A stretch of 64,000 nucleotides of DNA from Pararhizobium polonicum. GTDB lineage: Bacteria > Pseudomonadota > Alphaproteobacteria > Rhizobiales > Rhizobiaceae. Location: assembly GCF_001687365.1 (NCBI RefSeq), contig NZ_LGLV01000004.1, positions 558,001 through 622,000 on the forward strand, in the 5' to 3' direction. The position numbers were made by a program, and so were the translations under genes. The notes below the pieces were generated by a model. It was given only the letters and a program-made list of their open reading frames with translations, made no database searches and had not been told where the DNA came from. Shown in pieces: positions 17,805-26,785 of the stretch. Positions within the stretch are counted from its first letter, which is position 1. Every line of letters starts with the position of its first letter.

Positions 17805-18878
17805 ATGACAATCAAGATATTCCTTCTCGGCTCGACAGCAGCATTGATGACTGTGACGGGCGCCCGTGCGGCCGACGCGATTGTCGCGGCGGACCCTGAA
17901 CCCCTGGAATATGTCCGCGTCTGCGATGCCTTCGGCAAAGGCTATTTCTACATTCCGGGCACGGAAACCTGCCTGAAGATCAGCGGCTACGTGCGCTTCG
18001 ATTCGAACTATGGCGAAAGCCCGTATACGGGCGAAAGCAACGGCTGGGATGCCTTTACGCGCGGAACGATCATGTTCGACGCGCGATCCGACACCGAATA
18101 CGGAACATTGCGCAGCTTCATCGAACTGCGCAGCGATGCAAACAACGTCACCGACACCAATACCTATCTTAACGCCGCCTATATCGAGATCGCGGGCTTC
18201 CGCGCCGGCTATGCCGATTCGCGCTACGACACCTGGCTGAATTCTGCCGGCAACATCATCAACGACGATGTGATCGACTATACCGGCGACCGGACCTCGC
18301 AGGTCAGCTACGTCTATGGCGGCGACACGGGATTTGCGGCGCTGATCGGCCTGGAGGAAGGCGCCGGCAGCTATGAGACGGGTTTTACCGCCGTGCCGGA
18401 GGTCTCCTATCGCGGCAACGACTTTCCGCATGTCATCGGCGGGGTCAGATATGTGGGAGACTGGGGCGAAATCGCAGCGATCGGTGGCTACGACACCCGG
18501 GCCGACGCCTTCGGCGGCAAGGTCCGCCTCGACGTCAAGCTCAACGACAAGGTCTCGGTCTTCGTGATGGGCGGCTATCAGTCGGATTGGGACAATGACA
18601 AGGGCCCCGGCGGCTCGCGCGAACGCAACTACTATGGCCCGTGGGATGGCGACTGGGCCGTCTGGGGTGGGTTTGCCGCGCAAATGACGGAAAAGGCCTC
18701 CCTGAACGTGCAGGCGGCCTACGAGGAAGACGGAACTTTCGCCGGCGCCCTCAATGTCGACTACACCGTTGTCGACGGCCTGACGGTGCAGCCGGAAATC
18801 AACTATACGGATTTCAGCGGCGTGCGCGGAAAAGGCAGCGCCATTGGCGGGACCATCCGCTTGCAGCGCAATTTCTGA
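17805..18878 (+). CDS. Porin, RopA/Omp2 family
   Basis: A general-diffusion outer-membrane porin of the alphaproteobacterial Omp2/RopA family, 357 residues. The signal peptide ends TGARA|AD. The mature N-terminus carries the family signature PEPLEYVRVCDAFGKGYFYI with the paired cysteines, and the protein ends in an aromatic (RLQRNF). It is paralogous to the porin at 40413-41438, with near-identical N-terminal 50 residues and a divergent barrel. An intrinsic terminator follows. Confidence 0.94.
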   Translation: MTIKIFLLGSTAALMTVTGARAADAIVAADPEPLEYVRVCDAFGKGYFYIPGTETCLKISGYVRFDSNYGESPYTGESNGWDAFTRGTIMFDARSDTEYGTLRSFIELRSDANNVTDTNTYLNAAYIEIAGFRAGYADSRYDTWLNSAGNIINDDVIDYTGDRTSQVSYVYGGDTGFAALIGLEEGAGSYETGFTAVPEVSYRGNDFPHVIGGVRYVGDWGEIAAIGGYDTRADAFGGKVRLDVKLNDKVSVFVMGGYQSDWDNDKGPGGSRERNYYGPWDGDWAVWGGFAAQMTEKASLNVQAAYEEDGTFAGALNVDYTVVDGLTVQPEINYTDFSGVRGKGSAIGGTIRLQRNF

Positions 18879-18907
18879 CCTGCCAAACGGCTGAAACCGA
18901 ATCGGCC

Positions 18908-18941
18908 GACGTCCGCCATCAGCGGACGCCGTTTTCGTTTA
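18908..18941 (+). terminator. Intrinsic terminator of the porin gene
   Basis: The stem GTCCGC / GCGGAC (18911-18927) is followed by GCCGTTTTCGTTT. It overlaps the end of the convergent nudC gene. Confidence 0.65.
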
Positions 18942-19913
18942 TTTCGGCCAGTCCAGCCAGTCGCGCATCAACTGATGGGCGATGGCGCCTTTCGGCGGGG
19001 GACCGAGTTCGCCCGCCGCCAGCGTCACACCGGTGTTACGGGCCAGCATTGCTGCTGTTTCCTCGCGCGTGAACCAGCGGCAATCCTCCAGTTCCTGATC
19101 ATCGCGGTGGATATCGCGGGACTTGGCCTCGGCATAACAGCCAATCATCAGCGTATGCGGCATCGGCCAGGGCTGCGAGGCATGATAGCGGACGCGGCCG
19201 AGGCGGATGCCGGATTCCTCGAGCGTTTCACGCCGGACGGCATTTTCGATCGTTTCCCCCGGCTCGACGAAACCGGCGAGGCAGGAATACATGCCTTCGG
19301 GGAAATGCGGGCTGCGGCCGAGCAGGCAGAGGTCGCGCTCCAGATCGATGGTCAGCATGATGACGACCGGATCGGTGCGCGGGAAGACCATGTGGCCGCA
19401 AGCGGTGCAGACGCGGCGGTAGCCGCCGGCCTTGCCTTCCATGGCCGAACCGCATTTGCCGCAGAAACGGTTGGTCGCGTTCCAGCTGATCAGGCTCGAC
19501 GCCTGGGCGAACTGGCCGAGCAGCTCGTCGGTCAGCATCTGCTGGCGATAGAGCGTGCGGCCATCGGCCAGCTTGAAAGGTTCGGGCAGCGTTTCCTCGG
19601 TGAGACCGATGGGAACGGCCAGCCGCGGCTCGCCATTGGCGAGGAAGCCGAGCAGGATGGCATCGTCGAGATCGGGTTCGAGGCCCGCCAGCTCATAGGG
19701 GGCAAACAGCGGATCGATGACCTTCTCGTCGTGCTTGACGACCAGCTTGCCGCCGGAGAAGGCAAAGACATGGGCACCGGCCTGGCGGAACGCCACCTCC
19801 AGACAATCGTCGGTACGGTGTTCGGACTGCCTGTCGAGATGATTTTCCGCGAATGCGACGAGCGTACTCGGCTCGGGATGCGGGCTGTGCAGGTCGAAGA
19901 TCGATGTCGTCAT
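18939..19913 (-). CDS. nudC: NAD(+)/NADH pyrophosphatase (RNA deNADding type)
   Basis: A 324-residue Nudix hydrolase that cleaves NADH, and in characterised homologues removes NAD caps from RNA. It has an N-terminal NUDIX-like domain, then a four-cysteine zinc ribbon (FCGKCGSAMEG ... RRVCTACGHMVFPR), then the Nudix box GFVEPGETIENAVRRETLEE. SQPWPMPHTLM is the NudC-specific nicotinamide motif SQPWPFPxS in variant form. It lies two bases after the HIT gene, so the two are probably one operon. Confidence 0.95.
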   Translation of the reverse strand: MTTSIFDLHSPHPEPSTLVAFAENHLDRQSEHRTDDCLEVAFRQAGAHVFAFSGGKLVVKHDEKVIDPLFAPYELAGLEPDLDDAILLGFLANGEPRLAVPIGLTEETLPEPFKLADGRTLYRQQMLTDELLGQFAQASSLISWNATNRFCGKCGSAMEGKAGGYRRVCTACGHMVFPRTDPVVIMLTIDLERDLCLLGRSPHFPEGMYSCLAGFVEPGETIENAVRRETLEESGIRLGRVRYHASQPWPMPHTLMIGCYAEAKSRDIHRDDQELEDCRWFTREETAAMLARNTGVTLAAGELGPPPKGAIAHQLMRDWLDWPK

Positions 19914-19915
19914 GG

Positions 19916-20362
19916 TCAGAGATTTTCCACTATCCGTGCTGCGAATGCCTTGCGCTCGTCATCGCTCCAGGGGTCGGCCGAACCGAACCCCCAGACCGGC
20001 CCCGGCCAGTTGGCATCGCCCTCGCTGCGGGCGATCACATGGACATGGAGCTGGCGGACGATGTTGCCAAGCGCGCCGACATTGATCTTCGTCGCCCCCG
20101 TCACCTTTTTCAATGCCGAACCGACCATGTTGGTCTCGAATGTCAGCATCGTCTGGTCGAGCGGCGTCAGATCGAAGACCTCGGACACGCCATCGCGCTG
20201 GGGAATAAGCACCAGCCAGGGCCAGCGGCGGTCGTTCACGACACGAAGCTGGCAAAGACCGAGCGTGGCGACGAGCAATCCGTCGCGCTGAAGGCGTTCA
20301 TCAATCTCGAAGGCGGGCAAGCAGGTCTCCCATAGACGGTGATTTTTCGTTTGTTTGCACAT
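19916..20362 (-). CDS. HIT domain protein
   Basis: A histidine-triad hydrolase or transferase on nucleotides, about 148 residues. It carries QLHVHVIAR (H-x-H-x-H in divergent form) at about residue 105 and the RWPWLVLIPQR strand typical of a rhizobial HIT subgroup. The start MCKQTKNHRL is weak because no Shine-Dalgarno is visible, and the conserved part begins only near FEIDERLQRDG. A later non-ATG start cannot be excluded. Transcription runs away from ffs and into nudC. Confidence 0.85.
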   Translation of the reverse strand: MCKQTKNHRLWETCLPAFEIDERLQRDGLLVATLGLCQLRVVNDRRWPWLVLIPQRDGVSEVFDLTPLDQTMLTFETNMVGSALKKVTGATKINVGALGNIVRQLHVHVIARSEGDANWPGPVWGFGSADPWSDDERKAFAARIVENL

Positions 20363-20388
20363 CGATAGCAGTTTTTTGAAGGCTTGGC

Positions 20389-20417
20389 TTGCATTTGGTT
20401 TCGATATTGCCGATATG
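20389..20417 (+). promoter_or_regulatory. Sigma70-type promoter of ffs
   Basis: -35 TTGCAT (20389-20394), 17-bp spacer, -10 GATATG (20412-20417). The predicted start is about 20424, exactly at the first base of the SRP RNA. Confidence 0.65.
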
Positions 20418-20423
20418 AGAACC

Positions 20424-20520
20424 GGGAGGTTGGTGGTGGACGAGCCACTCGCCAACCGGGTCAGGTCCGGAAGGAAGCAGCCCCAACGAGCCAGGCACGG
20501 GTCATCGTGCCAGCCTCCCA
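20424..20520 (+). ncRNA. ffs: Signal recognition particle RNA (4.5S type)
   Basis: A 97-nt RNA that folds as a single hairpin. The ends GGGAGG / CCTCCC pair. The apical domain holds the universally conserved Ffh-binding motif GGTCAGGTCCGGAAGGAAGC (symmetric loop plus GGAA tetraloop) at about 20458-20477. It lies just upstream of dnaX, a common position, and is followed by CCCTTTTCCTT. Confidence 0.96.
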
Positions 20521-20590
20521 CCCTTTTCCTTCTGTCCGGTCTGGACACGATTTGCAGCCAAGCGGCCCCGTCTTGGGGAAAAAAAGGGCG

Positions 20591-22465
20591 ATGAGCGAAG
20601 ATATCTTGATCCCGACATCCGAGAAGCCCGCCGCCTACCGCGTGCTTGCCCGCAAGTACCGGCCGAAGGATTTCTCCGACCTGATGGTCGGCCAGGAACC
20701 GATGGTGCGCACGCTCACCAACGCATTCGAGACCGGCCGCATCGCCCAGGCCTATATGCTGACCGGGGTTCGCGGCGTCGGCAAGACGACCACCGCCCGC
20801 ATCCTTGCCCGTGCGCTGAACTACAAGACCCCTGAGATCGACAAGCCGACCATCGACCTGCGCATCCCCGGCGAGCATTGCCAGGCGATCATGGAAGGCC
20901 GCCATGTCGACGTGATCGAGATGGACGCCGCCTCCCATACCGGCATCGACGATATCCGCGAGATCATCGAGCAGGTGCGCTACCGGCCGGTTTCGGCACG
21001 CTACAAAGTCTATATCATCGACGAAGTGCACATGCTCTCGACCCAGGCCTTCAACGGCCTGCTGAAGACGCTCGAAGAGCCGCCCGAGCATGTGAAATTC
21101 ATCTTCGCTACCACCGAAATCCGCAAGGTTCCGATCACCGTGCTGTCGCGCTGCCAGCGCTTCGACCTGCGCCGCATCGGCGCGTCGGATCTGGTCGGCC
21201 TGTTCACCACCATTCTCGGCAAGGAAGGCATTTCGGCCGATCCGGACGCCATGGCGATGATCGCCCGTGCCGCCGAAGGCTCGGCTCGCGACGGCCTGTC
21301 GCTGCTCGACCAGGCGATCGCCCATGGCGGCGGCGTGGTCGAAGTCGAAGCGGTGCGCTCGATGCTCGGCCTTGCCGACCGCGCCCGCATCGTCGATCTG
21401 TTCCAGCATATCGTCAAAGGCGATGTTGCCGCGGCCCTTGAAGAATTCGCCGGGCAATACGAGGCCGGCGCCAGCCCCTCCGTCGTGCTGACCGACCTTG
21501 CCGATTTCACCCATCTCGTCACCCGGCTGAAATATGTGCCGGATGCCGCCAGCGACCAGTCACTGAGCGAGATCGAGCGCACCCGTGGCGCCGAATTCGC
21601 CTCTGGTATCGCCGTGACGACGCTGTCGCGCATCTGGCAGATGCTCCTCAAGGGTATTCCGGAAACCGAAAGCTCGTCGCGCCCGGCCGGCGCCGCCGAA
21701 ATGGTGCTGATCCGGCTTGCCCATGCCGCCCATCTTCCCTCGCCGGAAGATGCCGCGCGGCGGCTGCTCGAACTCTCCAGCGGCGACGCTCCGCGCCAGC
21801 CCTCCGCCCCGAATGGCGGCAATGGTGGCGGGGCTCAGGCCGCGATGACCGGCTCCGTGCAGGCGCGTGGCAACGACATGGCCCCGGCCCAGCGCACCAC
21901 CGGAAACGGTGCAACCATGCTGCGCGCGGTACCCGACGTGGCGCCGCTGCAGGCGATGCCTGTCGGCAGGATCGAGGAACGGCCGGTCGAAGTTGCCAAG
22001 GCCGAGCCCAAGGTGGCGCTGCGATCGGTGAGCGACATCGCCGAGCTTTGCGGCACCAATCGCGACATCAAGCTGAAGACGCTGGTGCGCGGCTTCGTGC
22101 GGCTGGTCAATCTCGAACCCGGACGGCTGGAAATCAACCTGCCGGAGGATGCGCCGAAGACGCTGGTTGCCGAGCTACAGAAGAAGTTGGAAGACTGGAC
22201 CGGCATGCGCTGGATGGTCATCCTCAGCCGCGAGCCCGGGGCACCGACGCTGATCGAAGCGGAAACGCAGGCGCAGGAAAAGCGCGTCAGCGATGCGCGC
22301 CAGGACCCGGACGTCGCCGCCATTCTCGCCCGTTTCCCCGGCGCCAAGATCACCGACGTGCGCATCAAGGGACCGGAGCCGGAGGAGGAAAACGAGCCGG
22401 TGGCCGTGGCCGCCGCCGAATCCGATGAAGGCGACATCCTTCCCGGCGACGATATCGAGCACTAG
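20591..22465 (+). CDS. dnaX: DNA polymerase III subunits gamma/tau
   Basis: Clamp-loader ATPase, 624 residues. It has YRPKDFSDLMVGQEPM, Walker A GVRGVGKTT (59-67), Walker B YIIDEVHML, sensor 1 with SRC (ITVLSRCQRFD), domain III about 240-380 and a tau-like C-terminal region about 450-600. The zinc-finger stretch between Walker A and EMDAASHTGIDD keeps only one cysteine (GEHCQAI) where the E. coli protein has four, a known trend in alphaproteobacteria. The start is the ATG just after the AAAAAGGGCG ribosome binding site. ybaB follows. Confidence 0.96.
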   Translation: MSEDILIPTSEKPAAYRVLARKYRPKDFSDLMVGQEPMVRTLTNAFETGRIAQAYMLTGVRGVGKTTTARILARALNYKTPEIDKPTIDLRIPGEHCQAIMEGRHVDVIEMDAASHTGIDDIREIIEQVRYRPVSARYKVYIIDEVHMLSTQAFNGLLKTLEEPPEHVKFIFATTEIRKVPITVLSRCQRFDLRRIGASDLVGLFTTILGKEGISADPDAMAMIARAAEGSARDGLSLLDQAIAHGGGVVEVEAVRSMLGLADRARIVDLFQHIVKGDVAAALEEFAGQYEAGASPSVVLTDLADFTHLVTRLKYVPDAASDQSLSEIERTRGAEFASGIAVTTLSRIWQMLLKGIPETESSSRPAGAAEMVLIRLAHAAHLPSPEDAARRLLELSSGDAPRQPSAPNGGNGGGAQAAMTGSVQARGNDMAPAQRTTGNGATMLRAVPDVAPLQAMPVGRIEERPVEVAKAEPKVALRSVSDIAELCGTNRDIKLKTLVRGFVRLVNLEPGRLEINLPEDAPKTLVAELQKKLEDWTGMRWMVILSREPGAPTLIEAETQAQEKRVSDARQDPDVAAILARFPGAKITDVRIKGPEPEEENEPVAVAAAESDEGDILPGDDIEH

Positions 22466-22504
22466 GTTCCAAACACGACCACAGGATACAAAGAGGAGAC
22501 GACG

Positions 22505-22828
22505 ATGCGCGACATCATGGGCATGATGGGCAAGGTCAAGGAAATGCAGGCCAAGATGGAGAAGATGCAGGAAGAGATTTCTGCGCTCGAAGTCGATGGC
22601 TCGTCCGGCGGCGGCCTCGTGACCGTTCGCATGGACGGCAAGGGCAATCTCAAGGGCATCAAGATCGACCCGTCGCTGTTCAAGGAAGACGATGTCGAAA
22701 TCCTCGAGGACCTGATCGTCGCCGCTCACAAGGACGGCAAGGACAAGGCCGAGGCCATCACCGCCGAAAAGACCAAGGCGCTTACCGCCGGCCTGCCGAT
22801 CCCGCCCGGCATGAAGCTGCCGTTCTAA
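22505..22828 (+). CDS. ybaB: YbaB/EbfC family nucleoid-associated protein
   Basis: A 107-residue DNA-binding dimer of the YbaB/EbfC family. It has an N-terminal amphipathic helix rich in Met and Lys ([20 protein letters not shown]), then [30 protein letters not shown] and the C-terminal [13 protein letters not shown]. It has the usual position after dnaX and a strong AAGAGGAGACG ribosome binding site. It probably shapes the nucleoid. Confidence 0.95.
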   Translation: MRDIMGMMGKVKEMQAKMEKMQEEISALEVDGSSGGGLVTVRMDGKGNLKGIKIDPSLFKEDDVEILEDLIVAAHKDGKDKAEAITAEKTKALTAGLPIPPGMKLPF

Positions 22829-22879
22829 AGCGGTTCATCCGGCGGCTCGTTAGCCCGGGCCGCTTCCCGCCCGACTTTC

Positions 22880-23728
22880 TCATTCCTCGGGAAGGAAAGG
22901 CGGGCCGACAATGCGGACCTTTCTTTCCGGAATGGGCGCGAAGCTGGCCATGCCCCGAAAATCGGCATCCACCGGGCTTACCACCTTCGCATCGGCCTCA
23001 TCGGCCGATGGCACGGTTTGCCGCTTCACCGTCGGGGCAGACGCGCCTTTCTGGGCAGATGCACGGGCCTCCGCCATTTTTGCCAGCACGGTCTTGTGGA
23101 AACGGGCCATGTCGCAGGCCTTGAACGGCACCGCGTCACGATAGACACCGGCACGGGGCAGATCCGCATAACGCGCGCCCGTCGTCACCGACACCATCTC
23201 GTCGGCATTCCGATCCTCACCCGTCATCCGGTAGACTTCCATCGCCGGATCATCGCAAATGAACCTGCATTGTGCGGCGATCACATCAACGTCCTTTTCG
23301 GTATTGTATCCGGAGTTCGGCGTTGGAAAATAATAGCCGTCCGAAAGCCGGACACAACGGGTCTCGATCTTCGCGGCAAGGCGCGGCAATGCATCTGCAG
23401 CACGGCGAGGCGGCGCGCGCTTGGTGACCGCCGGTTTCCAGCAGCTCTGGCCTGACGCAGCCAGACTGGCAAGACGGGTACTCACCTGCGCGATACGGCC
23501 GGCAATTTCACGGCATGCGAACGTCGATCCCGTGGCGCAGCTATACTTCACCTGCAAAGCCCGGTTGGCCGCGATCTGACGCTGAAGGGCGGCCATTTCG
23601 GCGCCGGCCTTGTTCGACACGCAATCGGCCGCCTCTACGCGACCGCCAAGGGTCACGCTCACGAACGCCACCAGCAACATGGCGCCCATTTGGCCGATAC
23701 GGGCCGCGCGTCGCGGAATTCCATGCAT
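22880..23728 (-). CDS. DUF2865 secreted protein
   Basis: A 282-residue exported protein of unknown function. The signal sequence (IGQMGAMLLVAFVSVTLGGRVEA) is followed by a conserved early part, AGAEMAALQRQIAANRALQ, then a cysteine-containing core (RCVRLSDGYYFPTPNSGYN ... DVIAAQCRFIC) characteristic of DUF2865, and a disordered basic tail. At least six cysteines suggest periplasmic disulfides. It lies on the opposite strand between ybaB and recR. Confidence 0.78.
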   Translation of the reverse strand: MHGIPRRAARIGQMGAMLLVAFVSVTLGGRVEAADCVSNKAGAEMAALQRQIAANRALQVKYSCATGSTFACREIAGRIAQVSTRLASLAASGQSCWKPAVTKRAPPRRAADALPRLAAKIETRCVRLSDGYYFPTPNSGYNTEKDVDVIAAQCRFICDDPAMEVYRMTGEDRNADEMVSVTTGARYADLPRAGVYRDAVPFKACDMARFHKTVLAKMAEARASAQKGASAPTVKRQTVPSADEADAKVVSPVDADFRGMASFAPIPERKVRIVGPPFLPEE

Positions 23729-23968
23729 GATGGCAGCCCCTCCCGGCAAACAGCCGCAAGCTCCCTGGCGTACTTGTCCTCGCAAGGACTCACCGGTTTC
23801 AAGTCGTCTGCGCAATCATCAACGTGATGCGGCACCCCGAATGCGGTGGCGCCCACAACAAACTCACTCATAGGTTGAACAAGATCCGGAAGAAAGTGAA
23901 ATTTATGTGAATGGTTAATTCCACCGATTGCAGGCCGCCCACGATACCCGGGAACAGGCCCGCAAACC

Positions 23969-24583
23969 TCACATGCTGGTGAGCTTTGCCCTCAGCTTGT
24001 GATGGATAGGCGCTGCGAGATAGCGGGACCGATCCTCGCCGGACAGATTCCGGCCAAAGGTTTCCAGCATTTCCGGCATCAGCACCGGCAGGCCGGTATA
24101 GGCGTGATAGGTCACGGCATCGCCCGCCTTGACGACGCCGTCCTTGAGCACGCGGCAATAAAAGCCCGGCCGTCCGGCCCTGGCGAAACGTCGTGCAAAG
24201 CCCGGATCGCCCATCCGGGACGCCAGCGTCGCACACGGAATGCGCGCCGAGGTGACTTCGAGCTCGACCGCCTCTGTCGCAAACCGGTCGCCAACCGAAA
24301 TCGTCCGGCTATCGGCACCATCGATCACCAGATTGTCACCGAAAAGACCGGGCTGCAGAACCCGCCCCAGCTCCTTCGACCACCAGTCGAGATCGGCGGA
24401 ACCCAGAGCATAGACCGCCTGGTCGGGTCCGCCATGGTGTTTGCGGTTGCAGATCCTGTCGCCGACCAGCCCTTCGCGATCGATCATCACGCCGGCATCG
24501 ACCGGGTGCTTGAAAATGCCGGTCCTGTAGGATTTGCCGGGCAGGATTTCGGCGCTACCGGTGCAGACGGCCAGGATTTTCAT
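23969..24583 (-). CDS. MOSC domain protein
   Basis: A 204-residue MOSC-domain protein of the YiiM type. It has the conserved start MKILAVCTGSAE, the GLVGDRICNRKHHGGPDQAVY segment (G-x-x-G-D-x ... H-G-G-x-x-Q-A-V), FGDNLVIDG and a likely molybdenum- or sulfur-binding Cys in SARIPCATL. YiiM-like proteins act in molybdenum-cofactor-dependent N-hydroxy reduction; this role is inferred. GGAAGG upstream supports the start. It is divergent from recR. Confidence 0.9.
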   Translation of the reverse strand: MKILAVCTGSAEILPGKSYRTGIFKHPVDAGVMIDREGLVGDRICNRKHHGGPDQAVYALGSADLDWWSKELGRVLQPGLFGDNLVIDGADSRTISVGDRFATEAVELEVTSARIPCATLASRMGDPGFARRFARAGRPGFYCRVLKDGVVKAGDAVTYHAYTGLPVLMPEMLETFGRNLSGEDRSRYLAAPIHHKLRAKLTSM

Positions 24584-24641
24584 GGGCAACACCTTCCTTT
24601 CAGCGATTCCGTTCCCCGCAGATATGGAGTAGAAACGCCGC

Positions 24642-25247
24642 ATGGCAAAGCGAGTCACCGGCCCCGAAATCGAAAAACTCATTCAGCTCCTGGCGAAGGT
24701 GCCCGGGCTCGGGCCCCGCTCGGCCCGGCGCGCGGCCCTGCATCTCGTCAAGAAGAAGGACCAGCTGCTCGGCCCGCTGGCCGATGCCATGGGCGAAGCA
24801 CACCGCAAGGTCCGCATCTGCTCGTGCTGCGGCAATGTCGACACGATCGATCCGTGCAGCGTCTGCTCCGACGACCGGCGCGACAATTCCGTCATCATCG
24901 TGGTCGAGGATGTTTCCGATCTCTGGGCGCTGGAGCGGGCCAGCGCGATGAACACCGCCTATCACGTGCTCGGCGGCACGCTGTCGCCGCTCGATGGCGT
25001 CGGGCCGGACGATCTGAACATCAAAGGCCTCGTCGAGCGCGTGGCGAAGGGCGGCGTGCGCGAACTGATCATCGCCGTCAACGCGACTGTCGAAGGCCAG
25101 ACGACGGCCCATTACATCACCGATCAGCTCGACGGTCTCGGCGTCAAGATCACCCGGCTGGCGCACGGCGTTCCCGTCGGCGGCGAGCTGGACTATCTGG
25201 ACGAAGGCACGCTGACGGCAGCATTGAGGGCGAGGACGGCGATTTGA
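24642..25247 (+). CDS. recR: Recombination mediator RecR
   Basis: A 201-residue protein that loads RecA in the RecFOR gap-repair pathway. It has the helix-hairpin-helix [20 protein letters not shown], the C4 zinc finger [16 protein letters not shown], a Toprim domain ([16 protein letters not shown]) and Walker-B-like C-terminal segments ([20 protein letters not shown]). It normally follows dnaX-ybaB directly; here two opposite-strand genes lie between. Confidence 0.96.
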   Translation: MAKRVTGPEIEKLIQLLAKVPGLGPRSARRAALHLVKKKDQLLGPLADAMGEAHRKVRICSCCGNVDTIDPCSVCSDDRRDNSVIIVVEDVSDLWALERASAMNTAYHVLGGTLSPLDGVGPDDLNIKGLVERVAKGGVRELIIAVNATVEGQTTAHYITDQLDGLGVKITRLAHGVPVGGELDYLDEGTLTAALRARTAI

Positions 25248-25342
25248 GGAAGAACGCGTTCGTGAAAGACAGTCTCCACGCTACGGAGTTCAAGGCAACC
25301 ACGGCAAACACCGGCAGGAACTGGAAAGCCGCAATACTCTCT

Positions 25343-25462
25343 TCCGTCATTCCTGTGCCTGTCACAGGAATCCAGCCACGCGACGGACGTCGCGTGAAAG
25401 AGTCTCTTGCGCCATGGACATGGCGCAGCTGGATCCCCGCCACAAGGGCGAGGATGACGGAG
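25343..25462. repeat. Rhizobium-type palindromic intergenic repeat (mosaic element)
   Basis: The outer inverted repeat begins TCCGTCATTCCTGTG and ends GAGGATGACGGA, with AATCCAGC / GCTGGAT inside. Within it are two perfect 8-bp hairpins with the same GGAC loop: CACGCGAC/GTCGCGTG (25377-25396) and TGCGCCAT/ATGGCGCA (25408-25427), joined by AAAGAGTCTCT. This layout matches the short interspersed palindromes scattered in rhizobial genomes. The right arm has drifted from the left one. Confidence 0.75.
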
Positions 25463-26737
25463 TGTGAGGAGACGCCACGTCGAACGTCAGCCAGCAAGGC
25501 GCGTCATATTCTGTCGCTGATCGCAGCCGCCTTCATCACCCTGACACCACTGCCCGCCCTCGCCGCCTCCAAGGCCGACACCGAGGCGCAGTTTCGCCAA
25601 TGGCTGCAGACCGACCTCTGGCCGCAGGCGCAGAAATCCGGGATTTCCGAAAAATCCTTCAAGGCCGCCTTTGCCGATGTGAAGCTCAACTGGGATCTGC
25701 CGGATCTCGTGCCCCCGGGCACCAAGCCGCCGAGCGAGCGGAAGCAGAGCCAGGCGGAATTCTCCTCGCCCGGGGCCTACTTTTCCGAGCAGCGGCTGCA
25801 GGGGCTGGCGGCGACCGGCCGCAGCCTTGCCAAGGAAAATGCAGCGACGCTTGCGCGGATAGAGAAGGCCTATGGTGTTCCAGGCCCCATCATTCTTGCC
25901 ATCTGGGGCCGCGAATCCGGCTTTGGCCGGGCGAAAATCCCGCATCCGATCATGGACGTGCTTGCCACCAAGGCCTTCATGTCGACGCGCGGCGACCTGT
26001 TCACGCGCGAACTGATCGCCGCCCTGCATATTCTCGACAGCGGCGACGTGCGCGAGGCGGATATGAAGGGCTCCTGGGCCGGCGCCATGGGCCAGCCGCA
26101 GTTCCTGCCGACCAGTTTCCTGAAATATGCCGTCGATTTCGATGGCGACGGACGCCGCGACATCTGGAAATCGACGCCCGATACGCTGGCCTCCATCGCC
26201 AATTACCTGGCCAAGAAGGGCTGGCAGCGCGGCCGCGACTGGGGCTTCGAGGTCAACATTCCCCAAAATGTTTCCTGCGCGCAGGAAGGCCCGGATCTGG
26301 CCAAACCGATCGCGCAATGGGCGTCGAGCGGCATTACCCGGGTTTCCGGCAAGGCCTTTCCGTCCGGTGAAGCAAAAGCGGATGGCATGATGCTGGTGCC
26401 CGCCGGCCGCCACGGGCCGGAATTCATCGTCACGCCGAACTTCTACGTTATCAAGGAATACAACAATTCCGACCTCTACGCGCTGTTCATCGGCAATCTC
26501 GCCGACCGGATTGCATCCGGCGGCGGGGCCTTCAAGGGTCAGTTCGGCGATGTCGGCAAGATGCTGCGCTCGGATGTGCTGAAGATGCAGAAGACGCTGG
26601 AAGGCCAGGGCTACGATATCGGCAAGGCCGATGGTCTTGCCGGCTACAAGACGCGCCGCTCGCTCGGCGCCTGGCAGGCAAAGAACGGCCTGGCCCCGAC
26701 CTGCTATCCGCAAGAGAACCTGATTGGAAAACTCTAG
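25454..26737 (+). CDS. Lytic murein transglycosylase, MltB type
   Basis: A 427-residue periplasmic enzyme that cleaves peptidoglycan to 1,6-anhydromuropeptides. The signal peptide (ARHILSLIAAAFITLTPLPALAAS) is followed by an SLT_2 domain (about 45-340) with catalytic glutamate in IWGRESGFGRAK and GSWAGAMGQPQFLPTSFLKY. DFDGDGRRDIW is typical of MltB. A C-terminal PG_binding_1 domain ends the chain (LRSDVLKMQKTLEGQGYDIG). The first in-frame ATG that leaves a signal peptide lies inside the upstream repeat element. Confidence 0.92.
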   Translation: MTECEETPRRTSASKARHILSLIAAAFITLTPLPALAASKADTEAQFRQWLQTDLWPQAQKSGISEKSFKAAFADVKLNWDLPDLVPPGTKPPSERKQSQAEFSSPGAYFSEQRLQGLAATGRSLAKENAATLARIEKAYGVPGPIILAIWGRESGFGRAKIPHPIMDVLATKAFMSTRGDLFTRELIAALHILDSGDVREADMKGSWAGAMGQPQFLPTSFLKYAVDFDGDGRRDIWKSTPDTLASIANYLAKKGWQRGRDWGFEVNIPQNVSCAQEGPDLAKPIAQWASSGITRVSGKAFPSGEAKADGMMLVPAGRHGPEFIVTPNFYVIKEYNNSDLYALFIGNLADRIASGGGAFKGQFGDVGKMLRSDVLKMQKTLEGQGYDIGKADGLAGYKTRRSLGAWQAKNGLAPTCYPQENLIGKL

Positions 26738-26785
26738 CCTACCGGGCGAAACCCTGCCGGATTTCACCCGGTCCAATGACTGGTT

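Noticed and set aside
23999-25453. A long plus-strand frame continuing upstream of the lytic transglycosylase
   Set aside because: It is antisense to the MOSC gene and out of frame with recR; codon use and composition are those of a shadow.
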